Shown here piece after piece: positions 9,375 through 18,143 of a DNA stretch of 64,000 nt. The number at the start of each line of letters is the position of its first letter. Position 1 is the first letter of the stretch. Source of the DNA: Bacteroidales bacterium UBA5515 (GTDB taxonomy: Bacteria; Bacteroidota; Bacteroidia; Bacteroidales; P3); NCBI GenBank assembly GCA_002423895.1, contig DIOL01000026.1, positions 5,065-69,064 on the forward strand. The letters are read 5' to 3'. Below the pieces are notes generated by a model. That model ran no database searches. It was not told the DNA's origin and saw only the letters and a program-made list of their open reading frames with translations. The position numbers and the translations under genes were made by a program.

Positions 9375-9528
9375 TCATGCGATGATGTTCTTGAATTCAT
9401 GCCATGAATTACTCAGAATCATGCCATGAATTGGTCGGAATCATGCCATGATATTAATGAATTCATGCCATGAATTGGAGGAAATCATGGCATGAATTCG
9501 AGAACATGATGCCATGAATTGGACATAA
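9375..9528. repeat. 22-bp tandem array, seven units, palindromic core
   Basis: Seven consecutive units of exactly 22 bp start at 9375, 9397, 9419, 9441, 9463, 9485 and 9507. Most begin TCATGCCATGAATT and then diverge. The core TCATGsCATGA is an 11-bp palindrome around one central C or G; unit 6 has G. The units are not multiples of three and no reading frame is conserved. The array lies in the gene-free 844-bp region between the divergent MATE and guaA genes, more than 280 bp from either promoter. Confidence 0.92.
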
Positions 9529-9547
9529 AAACGAAGTTTAATAAGAT

Positions 9548-9673
9548 TGATGTCTTATATTTTTAGTTCTATATCTGATTTCCTTAGTTTTATATCTTGT
9601 GTTTTTAGATTTATATCTTAAGTATTTATTCTTATATCTAATTTCCTGAGTCTTAAAAATCTTTGTTTTTAAC
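9548..9673. repeat. 21-bp degenerate array next to the 22-bp array
   Basis: About six units of 21 bp (starts 9548, 9569, 9590, 9611, 9632, 9653) share a TTATATCTnnnnTTT-like word. It begins 19 bases after the 22-bp array. Conservation is lower than in the neighbour, but the 21-bp step holds without slippage for at least four units. Confidence 0.78.
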
Positions 9674-9845
9674 CCAAAAGGCTTTTTTGCACAAGAGATT
9701 ATAAACTTGTGCTGAATTTAAAACGAAGGGGTGAAAGGTTTGTAGATAAAGAATTATTAAACATACTCTATAAACCTACTTCTCCTTTGGGGACGAACAT
9801 CAAAATAAATTATATCATCTCTTAATAAGCAATTAAGGTCTGTAT

Positions 9846-9876
9846 TTTGCCATATGAGGTTTTTTTTGTATTTTTG
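9846..9876 (+). promoter_or_regulatory. promoter for guaA
   Basis: TTTG at 9846-9849, a 19-base spacer and TATTTTTG at 9869-9876. Transcription would begin near 9883, so the coding start must be downstream, consistent with ATG 9904. Confidence 0.7.
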
Positions 9877-9903
9877 GCAACTGATAAATTTAATTTCGAA
9901 AAG

Positions 9904-11430
9904 ATGCAAACTATACTTATTCTTGATTTTGGGTCTCAATACACTCAATTAATTGCTCGTAAGATAAGAGAGTTAAATGTTTATTGTGAGATTCATCCTT
10001 TCAACAATTTCCCTCCTCTAACTTCAGATGTTAAGGGGGTTGTTTTTTCTGGTAGTCCTTTCAGTTGTACAGAAAAGGATGCTCCAAAGATTGACTTAAA
10101 TGCTTTCAGAAAGAAAGTTCCTGTTTTGGGCGTATGCTATGGAGCTCAATATATGGCTTGGGCTAATGGAGGAGAAATTCTTCCTTCAGAAATTAGAGAA
10201 TATGGAAGAGCCAATTTAAGCCAGATAAATTCCAATTCTCCTCTAATGAAGAATGTTACTTTAAAATCTCAAGTATGGATGTCTCATGGAGATACAATTT
10301 TATCTTTACCTGAGGGTTTTGAAGTAATTTGCTCAACAGACAACGTTGTAAACTGTGGTTATAAGATTGAAGGAGAAGATACTTATGGAATTCAATTTCA
10401 TCCAGAGGTAACACATTCCAAAGAAGGAATTGAAATGCTAAAAAACTTTGTTGTTGACATATGCCATTGTTTTCAAGAATGGACTCCAAAGAGTTTTGTT
10501 GAAACAACAATTGAAAGTTTGAAACAACAATTAGGAAATGACAAGGTTGTTCTGGGATTGTCTGGAGGTGTTGACTCATCTGTTGCAGCAATGCTGTTGC
10601 ATAAGGCAATTGGAAAGAATTTAAACTGTATTTTTGTTGACAATGGACTTCTTCGTAAAAATGAATTTGAACAAGTTCTTGAATCCTACAAAGGAATGGG
10701 ACTTAATGTTAAAGGCGTTGATGCAAAGGATATGTTCTATTCAGCACTTAAGGGAATAACCTCTCCTGAAGATAAACGTAAGGCAATAGGTAAAACCTTT
10801 ATTGATGTTTTCGATAAGGAAGCAAATTCAATTGAAGACGTTAAATGGTTGGCTCAAGGAACAATTTACCCTGATGTTATAGAATCTATTTCAGTTAAGG
10901 GACCTTCAGCAACAATCAAATCACACCATAATGTTGGAGGATTGCCAAAATATATGACACTTAAACTTGTTGAACCGCTTAAAACATTGTTCAAAGATGA
11001 GGTAAGACGCGTTGGAGCAAGCATAGGACTAAAACAGGAACTTTTAGGACGTCATCCTTTCCCAGGTCCTGGATTAGCCATTAGAATTCTTTCAGATATT
11101 ACTCCTGAAAAGGTTAGAGTTATTCAAGAAGTTGACGATATATTTATTCAAGGCTTAAGAAATCATGGCTTATACGACAAAGTATGGCAGGCAGGAGCTA
11201 TTTTACTTCCAGTTCAGTCAGTTGGAGTTATGGGAGATGAAAGAACTTATGAAAATGTTGTTGCTCTAAGAGCTGTTGAAAGCAATGATGGAATGACAGC
11301 CGACTGGTCATGGCTTCCTTATGAGTTTTTGCAGGAAGTGTCTAATTCCATTATAAATAGAGTTAAAGGTGTTAACAGGGTTGTGTATGACATTTCATCC
11401 AAACCACCTGCAACAATTGAATGGGAATAA
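9904..11430 (+). CDS. guaA: GMP synthase (glutamine-hydrolysing)
   Basis: Converts XMP, ATP and glutamine to GMP in purine biosynthesis. The 508-residue protein has an N-terminal class I glutamine amidotransferase domain (ILDFGSQYTQLIARKIRE, nucleophile in GVCYGAQ, GIQFHPEVTHS with the His/Glu pair). Next comes the ATP-pyrophosphatase domain with the PP-loop LGLSGGVDSSVAA near residue 218, and then the dimerisation domain ending KPPATIEWE. ATG 9904 gives the canonical MQTILILDFGSQ start; an upstream in-frame ATG at 9847 lies within the promoter. A PBP-like gene begins 19 bases after the stop, suggesting an operon. Confidence 0.97.
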   Translation: MQTILILDFGSQYTQLIARKIRELNVYCEIHPFNNFPPLTSDVKGVVFSGSPFSCTEKDAPKIDLNAFRKKVPVLGVCYGAQYMAWANGGEILPSEIREYGRANLSQINSNSPLMKNVTLKSQVWMSHGDTILSLPEGFEVICSTDNVVNCGYKIEGEDTYGIQFHPEVTHSKEGIEMLKNFVVDICHCFQEWTPKSFVETTIESLKQQLGNDKVVLGLSGGVDSSVAAMLLHKAIGKNLNCIFVDNGLLRKNEFEQVLESYKGMGLNVKGVDAKDMFYSALKGITSPEDKRKAIGKTFIDVFDKEANSIEDVKWLAQGTIYPDVIESISVKGPSATIKSHHNVGGLPKYMTLKLVEPLKTLFKDEVRRVGASIGLKQELLGRHPFPGPGLAIRILSDITPEKVRVIQEVDDIFIQGLRNHGLYDKVWQAGAILLPVQSVGVMGDERTYENVVALRAVESNDGMTADWSWLPYEFLQEVSNSIINRVKGVNRVVYDISSKPPATIEWE

Positions 11431-11449
11431 TTTAATAGAAAAATAAATT

Positions 11450-12676
11450 ATGAAACGTAGCATTATTTATTTTGTAGTATTTACTTGCTTGCTTACTTTT
11501 GGAGGAATTAAAAATGCTCACGCAAAAGGAGATAAGAATACCCTTGTGCCTGACAAAACCCTGCCACTTGCCAAGAAAAGCCTGAATATTGCTATGTTTC
11601 TACCTTTATCTTATGATAGAATTTCTGAACTTGATTTCACCAAATTCAATATTGAAGATAAAAAAAGAATGAAATATCGTTGCTTCGAATACATAACTTT
11701 TTATGAAGGAGCAAGGATAGCATTGGACAAATTGGAAAAGGAAGGCTATAGCGTTTCTTTATATGTTTATGATGTAGGGGAAGAGGATGTTGTTGAAATG
11801 AACAAGGTTTTACAAAATCCAGAAATGAAAACAATGGATTTGTTAATACCTCTTGTGTTTCAGAAATGTTTTAATGCTGCTGCTGATTTTGCACTAAAGA
11901 ACAGCATTCCGATAATCAATCCGATGAGTCCTAATCCAACAATAATTGAGAACAATCCTTTTGTTTTCAAAATACAACCCTCTACAATTGCAGATGTTGA
12001 AACAACTGTAAGATATATTAGGAATAACTTCACTTCTCCCAACATAATTCTTCTCTTTACTCCAAAAGAAAAGCTTATTATGGAAATGTACCAAAGAGCC
12101 ATTGAAAGAGAAAACTGGACTTGGTGTGCAGTGGATTTCAACAAATATCAAAATAGAATATTTGAAAAGATAGACACAAAGAAAGAGAATATATATATAT
12201 CAATTGTAGATAAAGGTAACCAGCAACTAAATGAGGCTTACGCCAACACGCTTCTGATGAAGCTAAATAATAATAAAGGACTTCCACCAATAAATCTTAT
12301 TGCACAATACGACTGGTTAGACTATCCATCATTGGACTTGAAACTTATTCAGAAGTTCAACTTCCATTTCACCTTAAGTTATTTGAATGATTATACTAAT
12401 CAAAACTTTGTTGAATTTGTAAAAGAATATCGTAAACATTTTCGTCAAGAACCTGACAAAATTTATGCAGCTTTAGGCTATGATATAATGATGTACTTTG
12501 TACCTGCCATGCAGCACAAGGGCAACAGTTTCATAACCGAACCCAATGAAGACAGAACAAAGGTTATGATTAATTCTTTTTACTTCGACAGAAAAGACCC
12601 AAAGGATGGATGGCAAAATCGCAGGACAGTAGTGTATAAGGTTAGTGATTACAAGATAATAAGTGTTGGGAGGTAA
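11450..12676 (+). CDS. periplasmic-binding-protein-like (type I fold) exported protein
   Basis: The 408-residue protein has a signal peptide (first 25 residues ending NAHA) and a type I periplasmic-binding fold of the Leu/Ile/Val-receptor kind. ALDKLEKEGYSVSLYVYDVG, PLVFQKCFNAAADFAL, SIPIINPMSPNP and VFKIQPSTIADVET match the first lobe, and the KIYAALGYDIMMYFVPAM segment matches the C-terminal hinge. No permease or ATPase genes flank it, so a ligand-sensing or cell-envelope role is as likely as transport. Related Bacteroidota proteins carry LysM domains, which are absent here. It lies 19 bases after guaA and 16 before the next gene. Confidence 0.7.
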   Translation: MKRSIIYFVVFTCLLTFGGIKNAHAKGDKNTLVPDKTLPLAKKSLNIAMFLPLSYDRISELDFTKFNIEDKKRMKYRCFEYITFYEGARIALDKLEKEGYSVSLYVYDVGEEDVVEMNKVLQNPEMKTMDLLIPLVFQKCFNAAADFALKNSIPIINPMSPNPTIIENNPFVFKIQPSTIADVETTVRYIRNNFTSPNIILLFTPKEKLIMEMYQRAIERENWTWCAVDFNKYQNRIFEKIDTKKENIYISIVDKGNQQLNEAYANTLLMKLNNNKGLPPINLIAQYDWLDYPSLDLKLIQKFNFHFTLSYLNDYTNQNFVEFVKEYRKHFRQEPDKIYAALGYDIMMYFVPAMQHKGNSFITEPNEDRTKVMINSFYFDRKDPKDGWQNRRTVVYKVSDYKIISVGR

Positions 12677-12692
12677 AATAGATTAATTAATA

Positions 12693-15323
12693 ATGAGAGT
12701 ACGTAATATATTTCTAATAGTTTTATTTTCTTTTTCCATAAATTGTGTTTTTGCTCAAGAGAAAGAAATCAATTACAGTTCCGATATTGAAGGAACATTA
12801 AAAGATAATGGAAGAATGATTGTTGTCTTTTCTTCTGCAAACACTGAAAACATAGCTTTTTCTTCCACAATAAGTTCAAGAGGTTCAAAACAGAAATATT
12901 CTTTAACCCTTCAATATAGCTTGGATAACAAGAAATGGAATGATGTTAAAGACAAAAGAGGAAGAAGAATAGAGTTTGTTACAAACAGAAAAGCAAGAAC
13001 TCAAAGCTATAAAGTGGAGCTTCCTTCAGAATGTGAGGATAAAGACACTGTTTGGGTATCATGGAAATCACAAAGACATAAGGGCAAGGGAAGATACCCT
13101 GAATTAAATATTAGAAAGATAAGTATTACAGCAGAGTTTGATAAGTTTCTTGGCAAGAAGCCAGTGCTAAGTGTTAGTCTTAGAACAAAAGATAATACAA
13201 ACAAGAAGGTTGATAGCTTAATTTATAATCACACACCGCTTCCTTACACCTATCCACAAACAAAAAGAATTGTTGTTCGTGGTAATTACATCAGAGATGG
13301 TATTAAGTTGAGTGTGACAGGAAGAGATGCAAAGTATTTCAAAATAAATAATGATGATATAAAAATTGACTCAGCTGGTTTTGAAATCATTTCCGTAAGC
13401 TATTTCCCTTTCAGTGAAGGCAGTCATACTGCAACCTTAAACATAAGCACAAAGAAATTAGATAATCCAGTAACTCTTAAACTCTTTGGCTCTTCAGCAA
13501 AGGTGACAGAAGTCAACTACAATTACATTGATGATAAGCCACTTCTTATTATTGATAAAACAACCTATCGCATTCCTGTTTTCTCAGAAATGGATTATCA
13601 ATTCAAGCTCTCATACGATAAGAATAAAATAGGCGATAATAACATTAGTGTAACTTATAAATGGTATAGAGACAATCAACTCCTTTTTGAAATGAAAGAT
13701 AAGTTGAAAAACGAAACTGATGCAACAAACACAAAAGACGATATTCTTTATTGTGTGCCACTAACCTCACCTCAATACTCCAACAAACTTCAAATTGAAT
13801 TCTCCACAGAATCAAATTTAAAAATTAATGAACTGTATTTTGGTACTCCATCCCTCAAACGTACTGTTGCTTCAGGACGTTGGTCTGATGAAAACATTTG
13901 GAGTCCAAAGGAAGTGCCAGTTATGGAAGACTTTGTTTACATATCTCCAAAGCATAAGATACAGGTTGATGACGATGCAGTTTGTTCAATGCTGGTTATG
14001 GGTGACAGCTCAAATATCAGTATTGATGCCAACAAGATGTTCTATATATCAGGAGATATTGTTTATGGAAAAGGCTCTTGGTTTATTGTTCATCAAGACA
14101 TTCTGCCAAAGAAATGGAACTATATATCTTCCCCAATAAATAATGCTAAGGCTATGATTTTTTCAATGCGAAAGGATGATAACGAAACCTGGCTGATGAA
14201 ATACAACACAGGAAAGAAGAGCAAGCTAAATGACTATTGGAGCGAGTATATTGTTGACCCTAACTTTTGGTTAGTACCAGGACAGGGTTATGCATTGTTT
14301 TCAAACAAGCCATTAGATGTAATTTATGAAGGAATTTTAAGTGACAGCAGGGTAAACTACACATTGGAATATTCAGAAAATGATAAATGGAACCTTGTAG
14401 GTAATCCTTTCACTGCACCATTAAGCTCAAAGAAGATATTTGAAGATGTTGACCAGAAAATTCAAGGCAATGCACTCTTTTTCTTAGATAGTGAGAATGG
14501 AGTTTACAATCCAATCATAATTGACGGAAAAGAAGAAGTTGTACTTCCTTCAATGCAAGGTTTCTTTGTTGAGAGCTTGAGAGAAAACACCGAAATCAAC
14601 TTCCAGAGAAATCATCAATACATACCTAAATCAGCATCCTATCACTGGTCAAATCACAACTATCTAACCCTAACCATAAGCAAAGGTAACAAAAGCCAGT
14701 ATATCTTGATGGGAATGGATGATAATGCAAAGTATGGCTTTGACAACTACGATGCACATAAACTGTTTGGCTCATCTGAAGAAATGCCAGAGCTTTACTT
14801 CAAGGTTGAAGGCGAAGAATTGGCAGTTAATGTATTTCCTACCTATCCAGCAATTTTTGATTTAGGATACTATTTACCTAAGGAAGCCGATTTAAGCCTT
14901 ACAATAGGCAATTTATCCATACTTCCACAAGGCATTCTTTTGCTTTTGGAAGACAGAAAGATAAACAAGTTCTACAATCTGTGTACCGAATCTCAAGTTG
15001 ATTTTGGAGCATTAAAAGGCACAACAGAAGACCGATTCAGATTACATATCATGAAGTCATTGGAAGCAAAAACAAAAGATGTTAAACTCAATGATGTTTA
15101 TGTTTGGGCAGATAAATCTAAAATGATGATTTGTGACACTAAAGAAAATATCTATAGCGTTAAGAAAATAAGAGTTTGGGATAAGAGAAGAAATAATCTT
15201 GTTGAGCAACAATGTGAAAAAGGAGTAACAGTGCTCAATTACAAGTTCCCAAAAGAAAGTTATTTAGTAGATATAATGATTGATGATGTTTGGATTGAGA
15301 ATATTCCAGTTGAGGTTAAGTAG
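12693..15323 (+). CDS. large secreted beta-rich protein, possible T9SS cargo
   Basis: This 876-residue protein has a signal peptide (ending VFAQ). Residues about 20-160 look like a beta-sandwich, and residues 190-290 like an Ig-like domain of the kind found in Bacteroidota surface proteins. Residues 385-470 contain the pattern ASGRWSDENIWSPKEVP then VYISPKHKIQVDDD, typical of G-W-n-d-W-G repeats in T9SS-exported proteins. A further domain starts at KKWNYISSPINNA. The C-terminal 75 residues resemble a divergent sorting domain (SYLVDIMIDDVW near the end), but the usual final basic GxY pattern is weak. Function unknown. Overlaps the next gene by about 40 bases. Confidence 0.6.
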   Translation: MRVRNIFLIVLFSFSINCVFAQEKEINYSSDIEGTLKDNGRMIVVFSSANTENIAFSSTISSRGSKQKYSLTLQYSLDNKKWNDVKDKRGRRIEFVTNRKARTQSYKVELPSECEDKDTVWVSWKSQRHKGKGRYPELNIRKISITAEFDKFLGKKPVLSVSLRTKDNTNKKVDSLIYNHTPLPYTYPQTKRIVVRGNYIRDGIKLSVTGRDAKYFKINNDDIKIDSAGFEIISVSYFPFSEGSHTATLNISTKKLDNPVTLKLFGSSAKVTEVNYNYIDDKPLLIIDKTTYRIPVFSEMDYQFKLSYDKNKIGDNNISVTYKWYRDNQLLFEMKDKLKNETDATNTKDDILYCVPLTSPQYSNKLQIEFSTESNLKINELYFGTPSLKRTVASGRWSDENIWSPKEVPVMEDFVYISPKHKIQVDDDAVCSMLVMGDSSNISIDANKMFYISGDIVYGKGSWFIVHQDILPKKWNYISSPINNAKAMIFSMRKDDNETWLMKYNTGKKSKLNDYWSEYIVDPNFWLVPGQGYALFSNKPLDVIYEGILSDSRVNYTLEYSENDKWNLVGNPFTAPLSSKKIFEDVDQKIQGNALFFLDSENGVYNPIIIDGKEEVVLPSMQGFFVESLRENTEINFQRNHQYIPKSASYHWSNHNYLTLTISKGNKSQYILMGMDDNAKYGFDNYDAHKLFGSSEEMPELYFKVEGEELAVNVFPTYPAIFDLGYYLPKEADLSLTIGNLSILPQGILLLLEDRKINKFYNLCTESQVDFGALKGTTEDRFRLHIMKSLEAKTKDVKLNDVYVWADKSKMMICDTKENIYSVKKIRVWDKRRNNLVEQQCEKGVTVLNYKFPKESYLVDIMIDDVWIENIPVEVK

Positions 15324-17217
15324 TTTATTATTAGTTTTTCTTCTATTTTCTTTGCACTGCTTTTCTCAAGGCGACATTTCTCTTGAGCTGCGCAAAGCCT
15401 ATGAGACAAAAAGTATAGATTCTCTGAATAAGTTTATAGAAACCTATCCCTCAGACACCCTTTATGTTAAAGAAGCAATAAGAATAAGAAATCAAATTGC
15501 TTTTGAAAAAGTAAAGCAGGAAAACACCATTGAAGCTTATCAAAACTATGTTGAGCAATATCCCGATGCCATTCAAACCTATCAAGCTCAGCAATGGTTA
15601 GACATACATTCAACAAGAATCTCACAAGCAAAAGAAGAAACAGCCTACGAAACAGCCAAACAGGAAAACACCCTTCAATCCTACACACAATTCATAGAAC
15701 AATACCCCAACTCCAAATACTATAAATACGCAAAAGATAAAATTCACCAGTTTCAATACAATCAAAACATATCAACCTACTCCGTAGAAGAAATAATACA
15801 ATTTCTCAATCTATACCCCAAACACCCCAAACGTCCTTTTCTCTACGATACACTCCAAACACAAACCCTTCGCTACCTGTCCATTCAAGGAGCTGAGTAC
15901 CTGAACAAAAACCAACTCTACAACATAGACATTAACACCTTCCTTCTTGACTTTGCCCTTAAACAATCCATTAGTGCAAAAGTGGAAGACTTCAACAACC
16001 TGTATCATAAATTTCCCTCACTCAAAACAAATCAAACTCTCACTCAAAAATATAAAGAAGCAAAACATATTGAAGTCCTTTTAAGCCTGAAAGCTATTGA
16101 CAATAAAACCTACAATAAAAACATAGAATACTTCACAACCATAAAAAGCGATTTAAGCTTTCAACTCTTAAATAAATACTTAGAACCCTCAATCAAAACA
16201 AAAAAGATAGCCATTATCAACAAAGCCCTTTTGCCCTTTGAAGAAGACTTTAGAGCCTTGCAATTTAAAGAAATGCTATTTAAACAGGAACCCCCAGCAC
16301 CCCAAAACAGCAAAACAACCATCAGCTCCGACTCCACACTCCAACTAACAGTAGACACCAAAACAAACTCCTATGGCAAAACAGACATTTACATATCCAC
16401 AAAAGAAAATGGACAGTGGAGCCAGGAAAAGATATTGCCTCAACCAATCAACACACCCTACAGAGAAGAAAGCCCCATAATCAACAAAGATAAAGACGTA
16501 CTCTATTTCTACTCCAACAGGCCAATGCAAAACAACAGCCTTGACCTCTACATAACCTTCAGAGGCGACACAACCAGCTGGAACGACTGGACAGAACCCC
16601 TCAAAACAACAGAAATAGACCTTAAGAACATAAATAAAAAATACCACAGAGGCTATCTGAAAGACGAGCAAGACAACCCAGTAGAAGCCCTCATATACAT
16701 TGAAGACAGTCAAACAGGCGAAAGACTCTTCACAACTAAATCAAGCATAAGTGGACAATTTGCCTATCCTAAACAAACAAAGAAAGCCAATCTAATAAGC
16801 GTAATAAAAGGCTATGTGCCCAAATACAACTCAGACACCAACAACATAACAATCAAACAAGACAAAATAGAGGACATATACCATAAAAACAGACTCGTAG
16901 TAATAGAAACCCTGTTCCCACAAGACTCACCCGACAAACTAAACACCGTAGCCGAAAACTACCTCAAATACCTTGCTCAAAGCTTTCAAGGCTCCAAATA
17001 CATAATGACCATATCAGTCCACTGCCAGAAAGGCTACAAAACAATGAATGAAGACGACCTTTCATGGCATCAAGCCACACTAATCAAGAACAAATTAATC
17101 GCCTTAGGCATCAACCACCAAAACATAGTAACAGCAGGCTATGGCAATAAAAACAAACTCTTAGGCTGGGAAGACAAAAACCGCATAGAAATAGGGTTTA
17201 TGCTAATAGGGAAGTAA
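15283..17217 (+). CDS. TPR/PD40/CRD protein with divergent OmpA-like C-terminus (PorE-like architecture)
   Basis: The protein of about 644 residues has a hydrophobic N-terminus ending LFSLHCFSQ, consistent with export. Order of parts: TPR-like helical repeats (about residues 25-200, EAYQNYVEQYPDA and SYTQFIEQYPNSK), PD40/WD40-like strands (about 355-430), a carboxypeptidase-regulatory-like domain (about 448-515), and an OmpA-like region (about 535-644) ending in NRIEIGFMLIGK. The OmpA part lacks the usual TDN..G aspartate and the LSxxRA arginine that bind peptidoglycan. Same order as the gene at 21508-23481. Start is uncertain: ATG 15283, ATG 15286 or TTG 15310; all overlap the preceding gene. 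Codon use is strikingly A/C-rich compared with neighbours. Confidence 0.72.
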   Translation: MMFGLRIFQLRLSSLLLVFLLFSLHCFSQGDISLELRKAYETKSIDSLNKFIETYPSDTLYVKEAIRIRNQIAFEKVKQENTIEAYQNYVEQYPDAIQTYQAQQWLDIHSTRISQAKEETAYETAKQENTLQSYTQFIEQYPNSKYYKYAKDKIHQFQYNQNISTYSVEEIIQFLNLYPKHPKRPFLYDTLQTQTLRYLSIQGAEYLNKNQLYNIDINTFLLDFALKQSISAKVEDFNNLYHKFPSLKTNQTLTQKYKEAKHIEVLLSLKAIDNKTYNKNIEYFTTIKSDLSFQLLNKYLEPSIKTKKIAIINKALLPFEEDFRALQFKEMLFKQEPPAPQNSKTTISSDSTLQLTVDTKTNSYGKTDIYISTKENGQWSQEKILPQPINTPYREESPIINKDKDVLYFYSNRPMQNNSLDLYITFRGDTTSWNDWTEPLKTTEIDLKNINKKYHRGYLKDEQDNPVEALIYIEDSQTGERLFTTKSSISGQFAYPKQTKKANLISVIKGYVPKYNSDTNNITIKQDKIEDIYHKNRLVVIETLFPQDSPDKLNTVAENYLKYLAQSFQGSKYIMTISVHCQKGYKTMNEDDLSWHQATLIKNKLIALGINHQNIVTAGYGNKNKLLGWEDKNRIEIGFMLIGK

Positions 17218-17303
17218 TGGTTAATTATTAATGGTTAATGGTTATTGATTAATTTATACTTTTCACTTTTATCTTTTAGTTTTTCAATAATATTCACCCA
17301 CAA

Positions 17304-17317
17304 TCCCCTAAAGGGGA
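17304..17317. repeat. dispersed palindrome TCCCCTAAAGGGGA, copy 1
   Basis: A palindrome TCCCCTAAAGGGGA in AT-rich DNA after the OmpA-like gene. The same core occurs at 21279-21294 and 39413-39428, each time in a tract rich in TTTTCACTTTT-like words. Confidence 0.75.
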
Positions 17318-17466
17318 AGAAGTTTTTCACTCTTCACTTTTCGCTTTTAACTTTAGATGATTAAGGAGTCTAAAGACTTTAATGTCCTTATGGTCGTTAA
17401 AATCCTTATTGTACATTGAGTCCACTGAAAAAACAACTAAACACCTAAGATATTAAACAAAAAACA

Positions 17467-17496
17467 TTGCTAATCAAGAAAAATTTAGTATATTTG
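17467..17496 (+). promoter_or_regulatory. promoter at the head of composite repeat element, copy 1
   Basis: TTG at 17467-17469, a 19-base spacer and TATATTTG at 17489-17496 match the Bacteroidota consensus. No gene follows for 640 bases; the first thing transcribed would be the 23-bp and 21-bp arrays. The same promoter precedes copy 2 at 39587-39617, with TATATTTGCAAATACAAAA conserved. Confidence 0.65.
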
Positions 17497-17566
17497 CAAA
17501 TACAAAACCCTAAGACTAAGTTCTTAGAGATTTAATTCAAAATTTCCCAATAGATTTTAGTAAAAA

Positions 17567-17635
17567 AAAGATGCACATCTTTTACCACGAAAGATGTGCA
17601 TCTTTTGGTATGAACGATGTGCATCTTTCGTATAT
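17567..17635. repeat. 23-bp palindromic array, copy 1 (three units)
   Basis: Three 23-bp units start at 17567, 17590 and 17613. The core AAAGATGnnCATCTTT is a 16-bp palindrome with CA or TG at the centre; unit 3 has one change, AACGATG. The units are nearly identical to those at 39687-39755. Confidence 0.92.
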
Positions 17636-17640
17636 TAACT

Positions 17641-17745
17641 CCTCGTTTTAAAAGTTTATAATAAGGTTTTCTGAAAATATATCCTTGTTTCGTAAAAATA
17701 TATCCTTGTTTTATTTTGCTGAAACAGGGTTTTATTTTTTGCAAA
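17641..17745. repeat. 21-bp array, copy 1 (five units)
   Basis: Five units of 20-22 bp start at 17641, 17663, 17683, 17704 and 17725. The common word is CCTTGTTTTnnnnTT. The first four match the second locus at 39761-39844 in order, but copy 2 has three further units before an equivalent terminal unit, so the array has expanded or contracted. Confidence 0.85.
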
Positions 17746-17790
17746 GAACACTAAGGACTTTAGGGAGTTTAATGTCCTTAATTTCTTCCG

Positions 17791-17817
17791 TAGTGCGGTA
17801 TTTGTAATGCCGCACTA
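17791..17817. repeat. REP-like palindrome, copy 1
   Basis: TAGTGCGGTATT (17791-17802), loop TGT, AATGCCGCACTA (17806-17817): a 12-bp stem with one G-T wobble. A 50-bp surrounding block, including the downstream TATAAGGATTTA-type tail, recurs at 18790-18841. Together they flank the gene at 18144-18788. A degraded relative lies near 17893-17925. Confidence 0.85.
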
Positions 17818-17952
17818 TATTACCATAAGGATTTAATCCGTAACTTCATCTACAACAATAATATATAGAATACATATCCTAATAATAAATAAGTGCGACA
17901 TAACATATACCGCACAACGGAAACTTTCTAAACCTTATTTCAATGTAGAAAC

Positions 17953-18078
17953 AATGGCATTGTTTTGAGATCAAATCCTTGTTTAAATAGTTTGAACCTT
18001 TGTTTTGTTAGATTATACCTTATTTTTATTTATAAAAGTCTTTGTTTTAGTATTGAAATAACTTATATTTAGCCATAA
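17953..18078. repeat. 21-bp degenerate array upstream of a small secreted-protein gene
   Basis: Six units of exactly 21 bp start at 17953, 17974, 17995, 18016, 18037 and 18058. Units share an nnCCTTTGTTTTnnnnA-like word, related to the CCTTGTTTT word at 17641-17745. The array ends 28 bases before the TACATTTG -7 box at 18106. Confidence 0.75.
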
Positions 18079-18105
18079 AATATTTCTATTTTAAATAAAA
18101 GGTTA

Positions 18106-18113
18106 TACATTTG
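18106..18113 (+). promoter_or_regulatory. -7 box for the 18144 gene
   Basis: TACATTTG at 18106-18113 matches TAnnTTTG. It overlaps a possible TTG start at 18111, arguing for ATG 18144. No good -33 element is visible; the 21-bp array occupies the position just upstream. Confidence 0.55.
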
Positions 18114-18143
18114 CATAGTTATAATAAAATAAAATCTAAGATT

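Noticed and set aside
9375..9528. CRISPR array
   Set aside because: Units are contiguous with no spacers, only 22 bp long, and there are no cas genes in the window.
9757..9948. 63-codon minus-strand frame overlapping the guaA start
   Set aside because: It overlaps the guaA promoter and start and has no recognised domain; a relic cannot be excluded.
15283..17217. Minus-strand open frames of 65-122 codons inside the OmpA-like gene
   Set aside because: They are shadows produced by the A/C-rich codon bias of the plus-strand gene, and they lack start contexts and family matches.
17532..17744. 70-codon open frame on the minus strand over the composite element
   Set aside because: It is a translation of the 23-bp and 21-bp arrays; 23 is not a multiple of three and the frame is not preserved in copy 2.
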